The notes under the pieces were generated by a model, which saw nothing but the letters and a program-made list of their open reading frames with translations, made no database searches and was not told the origin of the DNA. From Gammaproteobacteria bacterium Ga0077536 (GTDB lineage: Bacteria > Pseudomonadota > Gammaproteobacteria > Ga0077536), in NCBI GenBank assembly GCA_001464935.1, contig LNEL01000055.1:1-64000 (forward strand): 64,000 nt of DNA, read 5' to 3'. The position numbers and the translations under genes are program-made. Shown piece after piece: positions 40,071-48,565 of this stretch. Positions within the stretch are counted from its first letter, which is position 1; each line of letters opens with the position of its first letter.

Positions 40071-41803
40071 TGCACCCGCTCCGGGCCGGGCGCTTCGGGA
40101 CGCGTCCAGCCGGCAAGGCGGACCGTCGGATCTTCGGCATTGACGTCGGCGTCGGGCGCGATGTTCAGGATGCGCACGGCTTCGTGCATGACGGCGCCGA
40201 ACACCGGCGCAGCGACGAGGCCGCCGTAGTACTCGGCGCCCTGCGGGCCATCGATGATGACGACGCCAATCAGGCGCGGCGCGCTGACCGGAATGAAGCC
40301 CGCGAACAGCGACAGGTACTCCTTCTCGGCGTAACCACCCTCCGTATTCTTGTGCACGGTGCCGGTCTTGCCACCGACCTGGTAACCGGTGACGCGGGCC
40401 GCTTTGCCGGTGCCGCGTTCAACGACCAGCCGCAACATCTCGCGCACCGCATGTGCCGTTGTTTCCGACATCACGCGCACACCGGGCACCGGCCGCTCCT
40501 GCTTGAGGATGCTCACGCCCTGCAGCATGCCGCCATTCGCGAGCGCGCCGTAAGCGCGTGCGAGCTGCACGGCGGTGACCGACAGGCCATAGCCGAACGC
40601 AAGCGTCGCCTGCTCGATCTGCCGCCAGTTCCCCGGTTCCGCGAGACGGCCCTGCGGCTCGCCCGGCAGCTCCACGCCGGTGATCTGTCCGAAGCCGACC
40701 CCGTTCAACATGCCCCAGAACTGCTCCGCCTCCATCGACAGCGCGATTTTCGTCGAGCCCACATTGCTCGATTTCTCGATCACGCCGCTGACATCGAGCG
40801 TGCCGTAGTTGTGGATGTCGCGCACGATATGGCGACCCACCTTGAAGCGCCCGGGACCGGTTTCGATCATCGTCGTCGGCGTGTAGGCACCAGATTCGAT
40901 GCCCGCCGCAATCGTGAACGGCTTCAGCGTCGACCCGGGCTCGAACAAATCGGTCACCGCGCGATTGCGGAAATGATCGCCGTTGTAGTCGCCGCGGTTG
41001 TTCGGATTGAACGAGGGCTGGTTGGCGAGCGCGAGGATCTCGCCGGTCTGCGCGTCGAGGATCACCATGTGCCCGGCGACGGCCTTGCGTTCGGTGACGG
41101 CCTTCTTCAGTTCGCGATAGGCGACATACTGCAGGCGCCGATCGATGCTGAGCGGAAGGTCGCGGCCCGGCTGCACGGGGCGCTCACGCGCGACGAGTTC
41201 GACGATGCGCCCCAGGCGGTCGCGAATCACCCGATTCAGGCCCGGCGTGCCGCGCAGCGTCGAATCGAACGCGAGCTCGATGCCTTCCTGGCCGCGATCG
41301 TCGACGTTGGTGAAGCCGAGCAGGTTGCCCGTCACTTCGCCAGCCGGATAGTAGCGTCGATATTCGTCAATGAGGTTCACGCCCGGCACGTTGGCTGCTT
41401 CGACGGCGGCGGCGACATCGGGGCTGACCTGGCGTCGCAGGTAGACGAACTCACGCTTGCGACGCGGCACGAGCATCGTTTCCAGATGTTCGACCGAAAG
41501 GTCCAGCACCTTGGCGAGTTCGGGCCAGCGCTTGCGGTGCTGCAGAAGCTCGCCGGGCTTGGCCCATACCGAGCTGACCGGCGTACTGATGGCGAGCGGT
41601 TCGTGATTGCGGTCGGTGATCATGCCGCGGTGGGCTTCGGTCTGCACCACGCGGAGGTAGCGCGCGTCGCCATGCTCCTGCAGGAATTCGCGATCCGAAA
41701 ACTGCAGCACGACCGCGCGCCAGACGAGGATCGCGGCCGCCAGGCCGAAGCCGGCCAGCACCGTCATGCGGCGCAGGCGCGATTGCTGCTGGTCGTCTCT
41801 CAC
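40067..41803 (-). CDS. ftsI: Septal transpeptidase FtsI (PBP3)
   Basis: 578 residues from a GTG within the ftsL stop (GTGA overlap). One N-terminal membrane helix, the PBP dimerisation domain, then the transpeptidase domain with active-site STLK in EPGSTLKPFTIA, SSN in IEKSSNVGSTK and KTGT in VGGKTGTVHK. It crosslinks septal peptidoglycan together with FtsW. The longer upstream frame lies within ftsL in another phase. Confidence 0.97.
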   Translation of the reverse strand: MRDDQQQSRLRRMTVLAGFGLAAAILVWRAVVLQFSDREFLQEHGDARYLRVVQTEAHRGMITDRNHEPLAISTPVSSVWAKPGELLQHRKRWPELAKVLDLSVEHLETMLVPRRKREFVYLRRQVSPDVAAAVEAANVPGVNLIDEYRRYYPAGEVTGNLLGFTNVDDRGQEGIELAFDSTLRGTPGLNRVIRDRLGRIVELVARERPVQPGRDLPLSIDRRLQYVAYRELKKAVTERKAVAGHMVILDAQTGEILALANQPSFNPNNRGDYNGDHFRNRAVTDLFEPGSTLKPFTIAAGIESGAYTPTTMIETGPGRFKVGRHIVRDIHNYGTLDVSGVIEKSSNVGSTKIALSMEAEQFWGMLNGVGFGQITGVELPGEPQGRLAEPGNWRQIEQATLAFGYGLSVTAVQLARAYGALANGGMLQGVSILKQERPVPGVRVMSETTAHAVREMLRLVVERGTGKAARVTGYQVGGKTGTVHKNTEGGYAEKEYLSLFAGFIPVSAPRLIGVVIIDGPQGAEYYGGLVAAPVFGAVMHEAVRILNIAPDADVNAEDPTVRLAGWTRPEAPGPERVQ

Positions 41804-42066
41804 AGCCGCACCCGGATGATCTGTTCCTGTCGCGGCACCGTCATGTCGAGCTTGTTGCGCGCGATATCCTCGACCCGTCCGTGCGCGCCCCAGGTGCCCT
41901 GCTCGAGCAGCAACTGGCCCCATTCACGATCGAGATCGTCCTTCTCCTTGCGCAGGCCCTGCAGTTCGATGAACAGGCTGCGCGAATTGTCTCGCTGCAG
42001 GACCACGTTCAGCGCGGACACGAAGATCAGCGCGAACAGGACAGCAGGGGCGAGCAGCTTCTTCAT
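41800..42066 (-). CDS. ftsL: Cell division protein FtsL
   Basis: 88 residues from the ATG at 42066 (MKKLLAPAVLFALIFVSALNVVL). One membrane helix is followed by a periplasmic coiled coil with a leucine-zipper-like pattern (ELQGLRKEKDDLDREWGQLLLEQ). FtsL binds FtsB and FtsQ and activates FtsWI. The start overlaps the rsmH stop as ATGA. The gene is recognised by position, size and topology, because sequence is poorly conserved in the family. Confidence 0.92.
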   Translation of the reverse strand: MKKLLAPAVLFALIFVSALNVVLQRDNSRSLFIELQGLRKEKDDLDREWGQLLLEQGTWGAHGRVEDIARNKLDMTVPRQEQIIRVRL

Positions 42067-42968
42067 GCGGCGCGCTCGAGACAGCGCAGACGCGCACTGC
42101 GCGCCCGCGGATTCGCGGCACATTCTTCGTCGCCGGGCACCACCGAGCGCCGCGTGACGAGATTGAACGGCGCCGGCCGCGACGGCGCGGGAAACTCGTC
42201 GATTGGGCGGGCGGAATCGCGGAAGTAGCGCTTCACGATGCGATCTTCCAGCGAATGGAATGAGATGACGCAGAAGCGACCGGCCGGCGCGAGCCCGTCG
42301 CGCAGCAGGGGCAACGCACGCGTGAGTTCACCCAGTTCGTCGTTGACCTGGATACGCAGGGCCTGGAACGTGCGGGTCGCCGGATGCAGGCGCTCGCCAC
42401 TGCGCGGTACCGCGGCGGCGACGAGGGCGGCAAGCTTGTGCGTGGTATCGACAGGGGCCTGCACGCGGGCTTCGCAGATCCGGCGCGCGACGCGGCGCGC
42501 GTGCCGCTCTTCGCCGTAGTCGAACAGGCAGCGCTCAATCGCCGACTGCGAGGCGGCTGCCAGCCACTCCGCGGCCGTTTCGCCGCAGCTCTGATCCATG
42601 CGCATGTCGAGCGGACCGTCGTGTTGAAAGCTGAATCCCCGTTCGCCGGTATCGAGTTGTGGTGAAGAGACGCCCAGGTCCATCAGGATGCCGTCGATGC
42701 CGCCATAGACACCGGCCTGCTCGAGATGCGGTTTTGCGCCCGAAAATGCCGCGTGCGTGAACGCGAGGCGCGGATCCGCGAGCAGGTCGGCCCGGGCGTC
42801 GGCAGCAGCCTGATCGCGATCGAACGCATAGAGTCGCCCACCCTCGCCGAGACGCTGCAGGATTGCCTGCGCGTGCCCGCCGCGGCCGAAGGTACAGTCG
42901 ACATACACGCCGTCCGCGCGCGGCTGCATCAGCTCGAGCACTTCTTGCAGCAGGACCGGGATGTGCAC
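42063..42968 (-). CDS. rsmH: 16S rRNA m4C1402 methyltransferase RsmH
   Basis: 301 residues from a GTG (VHIPVLLQEVLELMQP). S-adenosylmethionine motifs YVDCTFGRGGHAQAIL and the conserved FNFQHDGPLDMRMD-like segment (GFSFQHDGPLDMRMD), with VISFHSLEDRIVK near the end. It methylates N4 of C1402 in 16S rRNA. It lies 15 bases after mraZ and overlaps ftsL. Confidence 0.96.
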   Translation of the reverse strand: MHIPVLLQEVLELMQPRADGVYVDCTFGRGGHAQAILQRLGEGGRLYAFDRDQAAADARADLLADPRLAFTHAAFSGAKPHLEQAGVYGGIDGILMDLGVSSPQLDTGERGFSFQHDGPLDMRMDQSCGETAAEWLAAASQSAIERCLFDYGEERHARRVARRICEARVQAPVDTTHKLAALVAAAVPRSGERLHPATRTFQALRIQVNDELGELTRALPLLRDGLAPAGRFCVISFHSLEDRIVKRYFRDSARPIDEFPAPSRPAPFNLVTRRSVVPGDEECAANPRARSARLRCLERAA

Positions 42969-42983
42969 GTGACTCGGCAGCCG

Positions 42984-43457
42984 TCAGAGGGCGAGCGAGG
43001 CGAGCATCGCAGACGACGGGTTGCCCCCGGCCGCGACAGTCTGCAGCCATTCTTCACGCCGGCGGCCCCAGGCACCTTCATCCCACACTTCGAACTTGTT
43101 GCCCTGGCCCAGCACGACCGCGCGCCGCGCGATGCCCGCGAGATCGCGCAGTTCCTGCGGCACGAGAACGCGGCCCTGCGCGTCCAGCACGCAGTCGGTC
43201 GCATGGCCGAGCATCACCCGCTTCGCCATGCGCGATTCGGCATCCGCCGCGGGCAGGGCGTTCAGCTTGTCGTCGATGTCATCCCAGGCGGGCAGCGGAT
43301 AGGCCCACAGGCAGCTGTCCCAGGGACTCAGCGTCATGATCAGGGTGTTGACGCCCCGCGCGTCCAGCAGCTCGCGATGACGCGCAGGGACGGCCATGCG
43401 TCCTTTGGCATCGATGCTGACTGAACTGAACCCTCGAAACACGGCGGCCGCACCCAT
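42984..43457 (-). CDS. mraZ: Transcriptional regulator MraZ
   Basis: 157 residues from the ATG at 43457. Two AbrB-like swapped-hairpin repeats are visible: the first around FSSVSIDAKGRMAVPARHR, the second around CVLDAQGRVLVPQELRDLAG. MraZ is the DNA-binding autoregulator of the mra/dcw operon. Three MraZ boxes sit between its start and the promoter, giving a self-contained circuit. Confidence 0.96.
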   Translation of the reverse strand: MGAAAVFRGFSSVSIDAKGRMAVPARHRELLDARGVNTLIMTLSPWDSCLWAYPLPAWDDIDDKLNALPAADAESRMAKRVMLGHATDCVLDAQGRVLVPQELRDLAGIARRAVVLGQGNKFEVWDEGAWGRRREEWLQTVAAGGNPSSAMLASLAL

Positions 43458-43536
43458 CCCTTGGTTGCTGCAGCGCGATTCGGGCGGCACTTGTCCTCAG
43501 GACATGTGCTTTGACGCCAAAAATCGGGCTTTACAA

Positions 43537-43561
43537 CCCACTTTATCCCACACTTCCCCAC
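43537..43561 (-). promoter_or_regulatory. MraZ operator: three GTGGG boxes at 10-bp spacing
   Basis: On the minus strand GTGGG occurs at 43561-43557, 43551-43547 and 43541-43537, each separated by exactly 5 bases. This matches the MraZ operator of repeated GTGGG/TGGGN boxes, one per helical turn. The boxes lie 9 bases downstream of the -10 box, so bound MraZ would block initiation. Confidence 0.85.
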
Positions 43562-43569
43562 CCTCGGGC

Positions 43570-43599
43570 ACTATACGAACGGGCGTCGAAATGTGTCAA
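43570..43599 (-). promoter_or_regulatory. Promoter Pmra of the division/cell-wall cluster
   Basis: On the minus strand TTGACA (43599-43594, perfect -35) and TATAGT (43575-43570) are 18 bases apart. The promoter drives mraZ and probably much of the 18-kb cluster down to ftsZ, because the genes are gapless. Confidence 0.85.
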
Positions 43600-43774
43600 G
43601 GAAAATGCACGATCGCGACGGAAATTCCTGCTTATCTAACAGAGACTTAGGAACGGACACCGAGAGCGGGCTCCCGGCCGGGAAACGCAAAAATAAAAGC
43701 GTATTGCCTCAATGGAATAAGGGGCAAAGCTCATGTAGAAGGTGATGATCGAACACCGGCCGGAGGGTCGAAAT

Positions 43775-44163
43775 GACGAGTCGGCCTGTAAGCCGGGTTC
43801 TGTGCCCCGTTGCCGGGGATGACGGCCATTCATCTGCGACGCCCGTTGCCGGACGCCTGTAGCAGCCTACCCGAAAGCTCGCGCGGGCCGCGCTCCACTG
43901 CCCGAAAGCAGCCTGCTTTCCTATTTGGCCTTGCTCCAGGTGGGGTTTACCCTGCCATCGGCTTTCACCGACGCGGTGCGCTCTTACCGCACCATTTCAC
44001 CCTTACCAGACGATGCGGACATCGTCGGCGGTATATTTTCTGTGGCACTTTCCGTGGGCTCGCGCCCCCCAGGCATTACCTGGCACCCTGCCCGATGGAG
44101 CCCGGACTTTCCTCCAGCCACCCGTAAACGGGTGACCAGCGACCGTCCAGCCGACTCGTCTTC
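43775..44163 (-). ncRNA. rnpB: RNase P RNA (class A)
   Basis: About 385 nt. The conserved 5' region GGAGGAAAGTCCGGGCTCC, the core AGGGTGAAA and the 3' end ACAGAACCCGGCTTACAG are the hallmarks of bacterial M1 RNA. GACGAGTCGG at the 5' end (44160-44151) pairs perfectly with CCGACTCGTC at the 3' end (43784-43775) as helix P1. The RNA is the catalytic part of the tRNA 5'-processing enzyme. It lies between rsmI and mraZ, as in Pseudomonas. The exact ends are inferred from P1. Confidence 0.95.
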
Positions 44164-44166
44164 TTC

Positions 44167-44195
44167 AGTATCCCTGCGTGCGTGCGATTCGCCAA
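44167..44195 (-). promoter_or_regulatory. Promoter of rnpB
   Basis: On the minus strand TTGGCG (44195-44190) and GATACT (44172-44167) are exactly 17 bases apart. Transcription would start near 44160-44163, matching the expected 5' end of rnpB. The promoter lies in the 31-base gap between the rsmI stop and rnpB. Confidence 0.6.
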
Positions 44196-44197
44196 GC

Positions 44198-45076
44198 TCA
44201 ACCGTCGGCGAAAGCCTCGGTCAGGCTCAACGCGATTCGATACACCTCGTTGCGCGGACACCCCAGTACGCTCGTCGTGACCTCCACGGCGCGACTGCGC
44301 GGCAGGTGCGGCGCGAGCGCTGTGAGCATCGTGCGAATCTGCGTTTCGCCGAGCGGCTGCGGCGGAGCCGGAGCCACCACGATGACGAATTCGCCAGTAC
44401 TGCCATAGGCATCGTCGTCGATCATGGCCGCCACCGCGGCGACTTCGCCGCGATACACCTGCTCGTGGAGCTTGGTCAGCTCGCGCGCCACTGCAACCCG
44501 CCGCGTCGACCCCAGCGTGTCCTGCAGCAGCGCGAGCGTGCGTTTGATTCGGCGCGGTGCCTCGAAGAACACGAGCGTGCGCTCTTCCTGCGCGCGTGCA
44601 GCGAGCGCGGTGCGCGCAGCCTGGTCTTTTGTCGGCAGAAAGCCCTCGAACGCAAAGCGATCGCTCGGCAGGCCGGACACACACAGTGCTGCGAGCACCG
44701 AGCTCGGCCCCGGCACGGCCCGCACCGGCAGCGCAGCCTCGAGCGCCGCCTGCATCAGCGGGTAACCGGGATCGGAGATCAGCGGCGTGCCGGCGTCGGA
44801 AACGAGGGCGGCGGCCAGCCGGTCGTCGACGAGGCGGCGCACCAGCCGCGTGGCAATGTCGCGTTCGTTGTGTTCGTGCACCGCCGTGAGCGGCTTGTCG
44901 ATCGCGTAGTGGTCGAGTAACCGGCGCGTCATGCGCGTGTCTTCGGCCAGCACCAGATCGCAGGCAGCGAGGGTTGCAAGCGCGCGCAGCGTGACATCGG
45001 CGAGGTTCCCGATCGGCGTTGCAACGAGGTATAAGCAGGGCCGCTCGATTGGTACACTGCTGTCGGGAATCTGCAT
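44198..45076 (-). CDS. rsmI: 16S rRNA 2'-O-ribose methyltransferase RsmI
   Basis: About 292 residues from the ATG at 45076; an ATG at 45097 would overlap the lpoA frame on the other strand. The tetrapyrrole-methylase fold shows LYLVATPIGNLADVTLRAL at the N-terminus, LAEDTRMTRRLL and SDAGTPLISDPGYPL, all diagnostic of RsmI. It methylates the ribose of C1402 in 16S rRNA, the same nucleotide that RsmH modifies; the rsmH gene is about 1.2 kb away. Confidence 0.95.
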   Translation of the reverse strand: MQIPDSSVPIERPCLYLVATPIGNLADVTLRALATLAACDLVLAEDTRMTRRLLDHYAIDKPLTAVHEHNERDIATRLVRRLVDDRLAAALVSDAGTPLISDPGYPLMQAALEAALPVRAVPGPSSVLAALCVSGLPSDRFAFEGFLPTKDQAARTALAARAQEERTLVFFEAPRRIKRTLALLQDTLGSTRRVAVARELTKLHEQVYRGEVAAVAAMIDDDAYGSTGEFVIVVAPAPPQPLGETQIRTMLTALAPHLPRSRAVEVTTSVLGCPRNEVYRIALSLTEAFADG

Positions 45077-45108
45077 TGATTTAGCACATGACAGCAAGGA
45101 TGTGGGCC

Positions 45109-46950
45109 GTGAAGCGCCTGTGGCGAACCTGCCTGGCAGGCGTGGTGATTATCGCAACCGGTTGCGCCCAACCACAACTCACGCCATCGACGGCCCCTGC
45201 GCCAGCGCCCAATCCGCGCCAGCTGGCCGAGCAACAGGTCACGGCCGGCCAGTTCGAGGCCGCCGGCAACGCGTTCGCGACACTCGCGGCGGGCGCGCAG
45301 GAACCAGCCGCCACCGAGCTGCGCCTGCAGGCCGCACTGATCAGATTCGATCTGCGTCAGGATATCGCCGGTCTCGTGCCCGACACTACGCTCGCGGAGC
45401 CGACAGCGGAAGCCCTGCGCACGCTCGCCGTCGCGGGCGCGCTACTCGAAGCGGGCGACGCTGCCGGCGCGTCGACCCAGCTCTCCGCGCTGACCCAGGC
45501 TGCGTTCACGCCGTACCAGCGCGGGCTGTACCTGCGCACGCTCGGGCGAGCCCAGCTCGCGCGCGGCGAAGCCGCGCCGGCCGTGCAGAACCTGATGGCG
45601 GCCGAAACCGCTCCGATGCCCGAGGGGCGTCGCGGCGAACTCAGCCACGCGATCTGGGACGCGCTGATGGCCGCGGGTGTGGCCAATGTGAAGGACACGC
45701 TGCCGCCTGACGCGCCGCACGCCGCAGGCTGGGTGCAACTCGCCGAGATCAATCAGGCGCACGCTTACGACCCGCCAGCGTTCGCGACGGCGATCGCGGG
45801 CTGGCAGGCGAGCCATCCGCAGCATCCCGCGCAAACCCTGCTGATTGCAGAGTTGCTGGAACGCGCCGAGGAAGCGGCGGCGCCACCGTCGAAGATTGCC
45901 CTGCTGCTGCCGCTGCAGGGCCCGCTGGCCGGCATCGGACACGCGATCCGGGACGGTTTCATCGCGATGCGCTTCAGCGGCGCGATGAATCCCGCGCCGG
46001 ACATCGTGGTGCTCGACGTCAACGCATCGAACGTCGTCGCCACGATGAAAAGTGCCGTCGCCGAAGGCGCGAACTTCATCGTGGGTCCGCTCGAGAAGGA
46101 CGCACTCGAAGCCCTGCTCGCAGCCGGCGAGCCACCGGTGCCGATGCTCGCGCTGAACACCGCCGGCCAAACGCCTGCGGCGAACGGTCGCCTGTTCCAG
46201 TTCGGGCTGCGACCCGAAGACGAGGCCATCGACGCCGCGGAGCGGGCGTGGCAGGACGGGCGTCGGCGCATGATCGCCATGGTGCCGTCCAACGAACTCG
46301 GCGAACGCCTCGCCGCAGCCTTCTCGCAGCGCTGGCAGGAACTCGGCGGGACAGTCGTCGAGGATGTCCGGTTCAACAGCAGTGTCACCGCCTATGCCAC
46401 CGCGGTGCGCCAGACGTTCGGCCTCCAGCAGAGCGAAGCGCGAGCCGGTGCGCTGCGCCGACTGTTGCGACGCTCGCTGATTGCCGAGCCGCGCCGCCGC
46501 GACGACGTCGACGGCATCATGCTCAGCGCGCCACCCGTCGAGGCGCGCCAGATCCTGCCGCAGTTCCGTTTCCTCGGGGCCGACAACCTGCCCATCTACG
46601 CCACCTCGCATGTCTATGGCGGCACGCGCAATCCAGGTGCGGACCAGGATCTGAACGGCGTGATGTTCGGCGATTCACCGTGGATCCTCGGCACCGGCGA
46701 TCAGACGCTGAAAAACGTCTACTGGAGCCATTGGCGAGGCAGCACGAGCACGCTGCGTTTCTTTGCGTTCGGAGCGGATGCGTTTCGCATCATTCCGTAC
46801 CTCGGGCAGATGCGTTCGCAACCCGGCATGCGCGTCACCGGCGCCACCGGACAGCTGTATATCGACGGGGCAGGCCTGGTCAGACGCAATCTGACGTGGG
46901 CGCAATTCGCCGGCGGCAGTCCACGGCTGCTCAACCAAGCCACCCCGTGA
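45109..46950 (+). CDS. lpoA: Outer-membrane lipoprotein LpoA, activator of PBP1a
   Basis: About 613 residues using a GTG at 45109 preceded by AAGGA; ATGs at 45088 and 45100 are alternatives. A lipoprotein signal (CLAGVVIIATGC) precedes a helical TPR-like region (about 40-260) and a periplasmic-binding-protein-like C-terminal domain (about 270-600) containing KIALLLPLQGPLAGIGHAIRDGF. LpoA reaches from the outer membrane to stimulate the transpeptidase PBP1a. It heads an lpoA-yraN-diaA-dolP operon, divergent from rsmI, as in E. coli. Confidence 0.93.
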   Translation: MKRLWRTCLAGVVIIATGCAQPQLTPSTAPAPAPNPRQLAEQQVTAGQFEAAGNAFATLAAGAQEPAATELRLQAALIRFDLRQDIAGLVPDTTLAEPTAEALRTLAVAGALLEAGDAAGASTQLSALTQAAFTPYQRGLYLRTLGRAQLARGEAAPAVQNLMAAETAPMPEGRRGELSHAIWDALMAAGVANVKDTLPPDAPHAAGWVQLAEINQAHAYDPPAFATAIAGWQASHPQHPAQTLLIAELLERAEEAAAPPSKIALLLPLQGPLAGIGHAIRDGFIAMRFSGAMNPAPDIVVLDVNASNVVATMKSAVAEGANFIVGPLEKDALEALLAAGEPPVPMLALNTAGQTPAANGRLFQFGLRPEDEAIDAAERAWQDGRRRMIAMVPSNELGERLAAAFSQRWQELGGTVVEDVRFNSSVTAYATAVRQTFGLQQSEARAGALRRLLRRSLIAEPRRRDDVDGIMLSAPPVEARQILPQFRFLGADNLPIYATSHVYGGTRNPGADQDLNGVMFGDSPWILGTGDQTLKNVYWSHWRGSTSTLRFFAFGADAFRIIPYLGQMRSQPGMRVTGATGQLYIDGAGLVRRNLTWAQFAGGSPRLLNQATP

Positions 46951-47321
46951 CCGCCGGCAACACCAGCACGGTTGCCCGCGGCAGACGCTACGAGGAGGCT
47001 GCGGAACATTTTCTGCTGGACCAGGGACTGCGCACGGTGGCGAAGAATTTCCGCTGCCGGGCGGGCGAAATCGATCTGGTGATGAGCGACCGCGGCACGC
47101 TCGCGTTCGTCGAAGTGCGCTACCGCGCGCGCGGCGCGCTGGTGTCACCACTCGAGACCATCACGCCCGCCAAGCAGCGGCGCATAGCAACCACCGCGGC
47201 CGCATTCCTGCAGACCCACCCCGAATTCGCGACCAAACCTTGCCGTTTCGACGCCATCGCCATCGAGGGCGATGGCGATGCGCTGCGCTTCGACTGGATA
47301 AAAGACGCGTTTTCTGCATAA
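46947..47321 (+). CDS. yraN: YraN family protein (UPF0102, endonuclease-like)
   Basis: 124 residues from a GTG overlapping the lpoA stop (GTGA). The restriction-endonuclease-like fold shows GRRYEEAAEHFL, KNFRCRAGEIDLVM and LAFVEVRYR; the D...ExK-like residues (EIDLV, VEVR) match the family. Its role is unknown and DNA recombination or repair has been suggested. A longer frame upstream lies within lpoA. Confidence 0.9.
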   Translation: MTAGNTSTVARGRRYEEAAEHFLLDQGLRTVAKNFRCRAGEIDLVMSDRGTLAFVEVRYRARGALVSPLETITPAKQRRIATTAAAFLQTHPEFATKPCRFDAIAIEGDGDALRFDWIKDAFSA

Positions 47322-47356
47322 TTCGGACGCCCACCCCACTGACCAGCCGAGAGCGC

Positions 47357-47965
47357 ATGAATCAGGCCAGCGAACGCGTTTCCCGTATTTTCCACGACGG
47401 CCTTGCGTTGAAGACGATCTGCGCGCGCGAGCTGCCGGGCGTCATCGCGCGCGCAGCCGGCGTCGTGATCGACGCGCTCGCCACCGGCAACAAGGTGCTC
47501 TGCTGCGGCAATGGCGGATCGGCAGCGGATGCCCAACACTTCTCATCCGAAATGCTGAACCGCTTCGAGCGGGAACGGCCGGGCCTGCCGGCCATGGCCC
47601 TGACCACCGACGCCTCGACGATCACCTCGATTGGCAACGACTACGACTTCGCCGACATCTTTTCGAAGCAGGTCCGCGCGCTCGGCAAACCCGGAGACAT
47701 CCTGCTGGCCTATTCGACGAGCGGCCGCTCACCGAACATCGTGCGCGCGATTGAGGCCGCGCACGAACGCGACATGATCGTCCTGCTCATCAGTGGTCGC
47801 GACGGCGGCGCCGCCGCGGCAGGACTGCGCGCGCGCGACGTCGAAGTGCGCGTGCCCAGCGACCAGACAGCTCGTATTCAGGAAGTCCACCTGACAATCA
47901 CCCATTGCCTGTGCGATCTGATCGACGGGCATTTACTGGATCATCTCGAGAGAGGCACTTCATGA
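47357..47965 (+). CDS. diaA: SIS-domain protein DiaA/GmhA-like
   Basis: 202 residues from the ATG at 47357. The SIS domain has LCCGNGGSAADAQHFSSEM and LLAYSTSGRSPNIVRAI. By its position between yraN and dolP it is the orthologue of DiaA, which binds DnaA and promotes initiation. The family also includes the heptose isomerase GmhA, which is so similar that a role in LPS heptose synthesis cannot be excluded. Confidence 0.88.
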   Translation: MNQASERVSRIFHDGLALKTICARELPGVIARAAGVVIDALATGNKVLCCGNGGSAADAQHFSSEMLNRFERERPGLPAMALTTDASTITSIGNDYDFADIFSKQVRALGKPGDILLAYSTSGRSPNIVRAIEAAHERDMIVLLISGRDGGAAAAGLRARDVEVRVPSDQTARIQEVHLTITHCLCDLIDGHLLDHLERGTS

Positions 47966-48546
47966 TGAAGCGACGAATCCTGTTCCTGGCGGCGGCGCTC
48001 GCCCCGGCCCTCGCACTGCAGGGCTGCGCACCGCTCGTGGCGGGCGGCGCAGCCACCACGGCGGTCGTGACCAACGATCAACGCACCACCGGCACGGTCA
48101 TCGAAGACCAGGTCATCGAGGGCCGGGCGTCCGATTTCTTCAAGGCGGACGCCGCGCTGGCCCAGCAGACGCGACTCAGCGTGACCAGCTACAACCAGAT
48201 CGTGCTGGTGACTGGCCAGGCGCCGACGGAAGACCTGCGCAAGCGAGCGGTCGAATACGTCTCGCGAATTGCCAAGGTGCGTCACGTCTACAACGAGGTC
48301 GTGATCGGCAGTCCGATCACGGCCGTGCAGCGCTCGAACGATGCGTTGCTGACGACGAAGGTCAAGACCAAGCTGTTCACGATCAAGGATCTGAGCTCGT
48401 CCGACGTCAAAGTCGTGACCGAGGACGGCGTCGTGTTCCTGATGGGGCTGCTCGATCAGCCGACGGGCGATGCGGTGGCCGAAGTGGTGGCCGGTGTGTC
48501 CGGCGTGCGCAAGGTCGTGAAGCTGTTCGAACCGCCGACGACCTGA
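47962..48546 (+). CDS. dolP: Dual BON-domain outer-membrane lipoprotein DolP (YraP)
   Basis: 194 residues from the ATG at 47962, preceded by AGAGG. A lipoprotein signal (LFLAAALAPALALQGC, lipobox LQGC) is followed by two BON domains (about 45-115 and 125-194) including VTSYNQIVLVTGQAP and VTEDGVVFLMGLLD. DolP localises to the outer membrane at division sites and supports envelope integrity. The start overlaps the diaA stop. Confidence 0.92.
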   Translation: MMKRRILFLAAALAPALALQGCAPLVAGGAATTAVVTNDQRTTGTVIEDQVIEGRASDFFKADAALAQQTRLSVTSYNQIVLVTGQAPTEDLRKRAVEYVSRIAKVRHVYNEVVIGSPITAVQRSNDALLTTKVKTKLFTIKDLSSSDVKVVTEDGVVFLMGLLDQPTGDAVAEVVAGVSGVRKVVKLFEPPTT

Positions 48547-48565
48547 GACGTCGCTGCGGCGGAGC

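Noticed and set aside
40070-42157. Plus-strand open frame of 695 codons opposite ftsI and ftsL
   Set aside because: Antisense shadow caused by high third-position GC; no recognisable motif.
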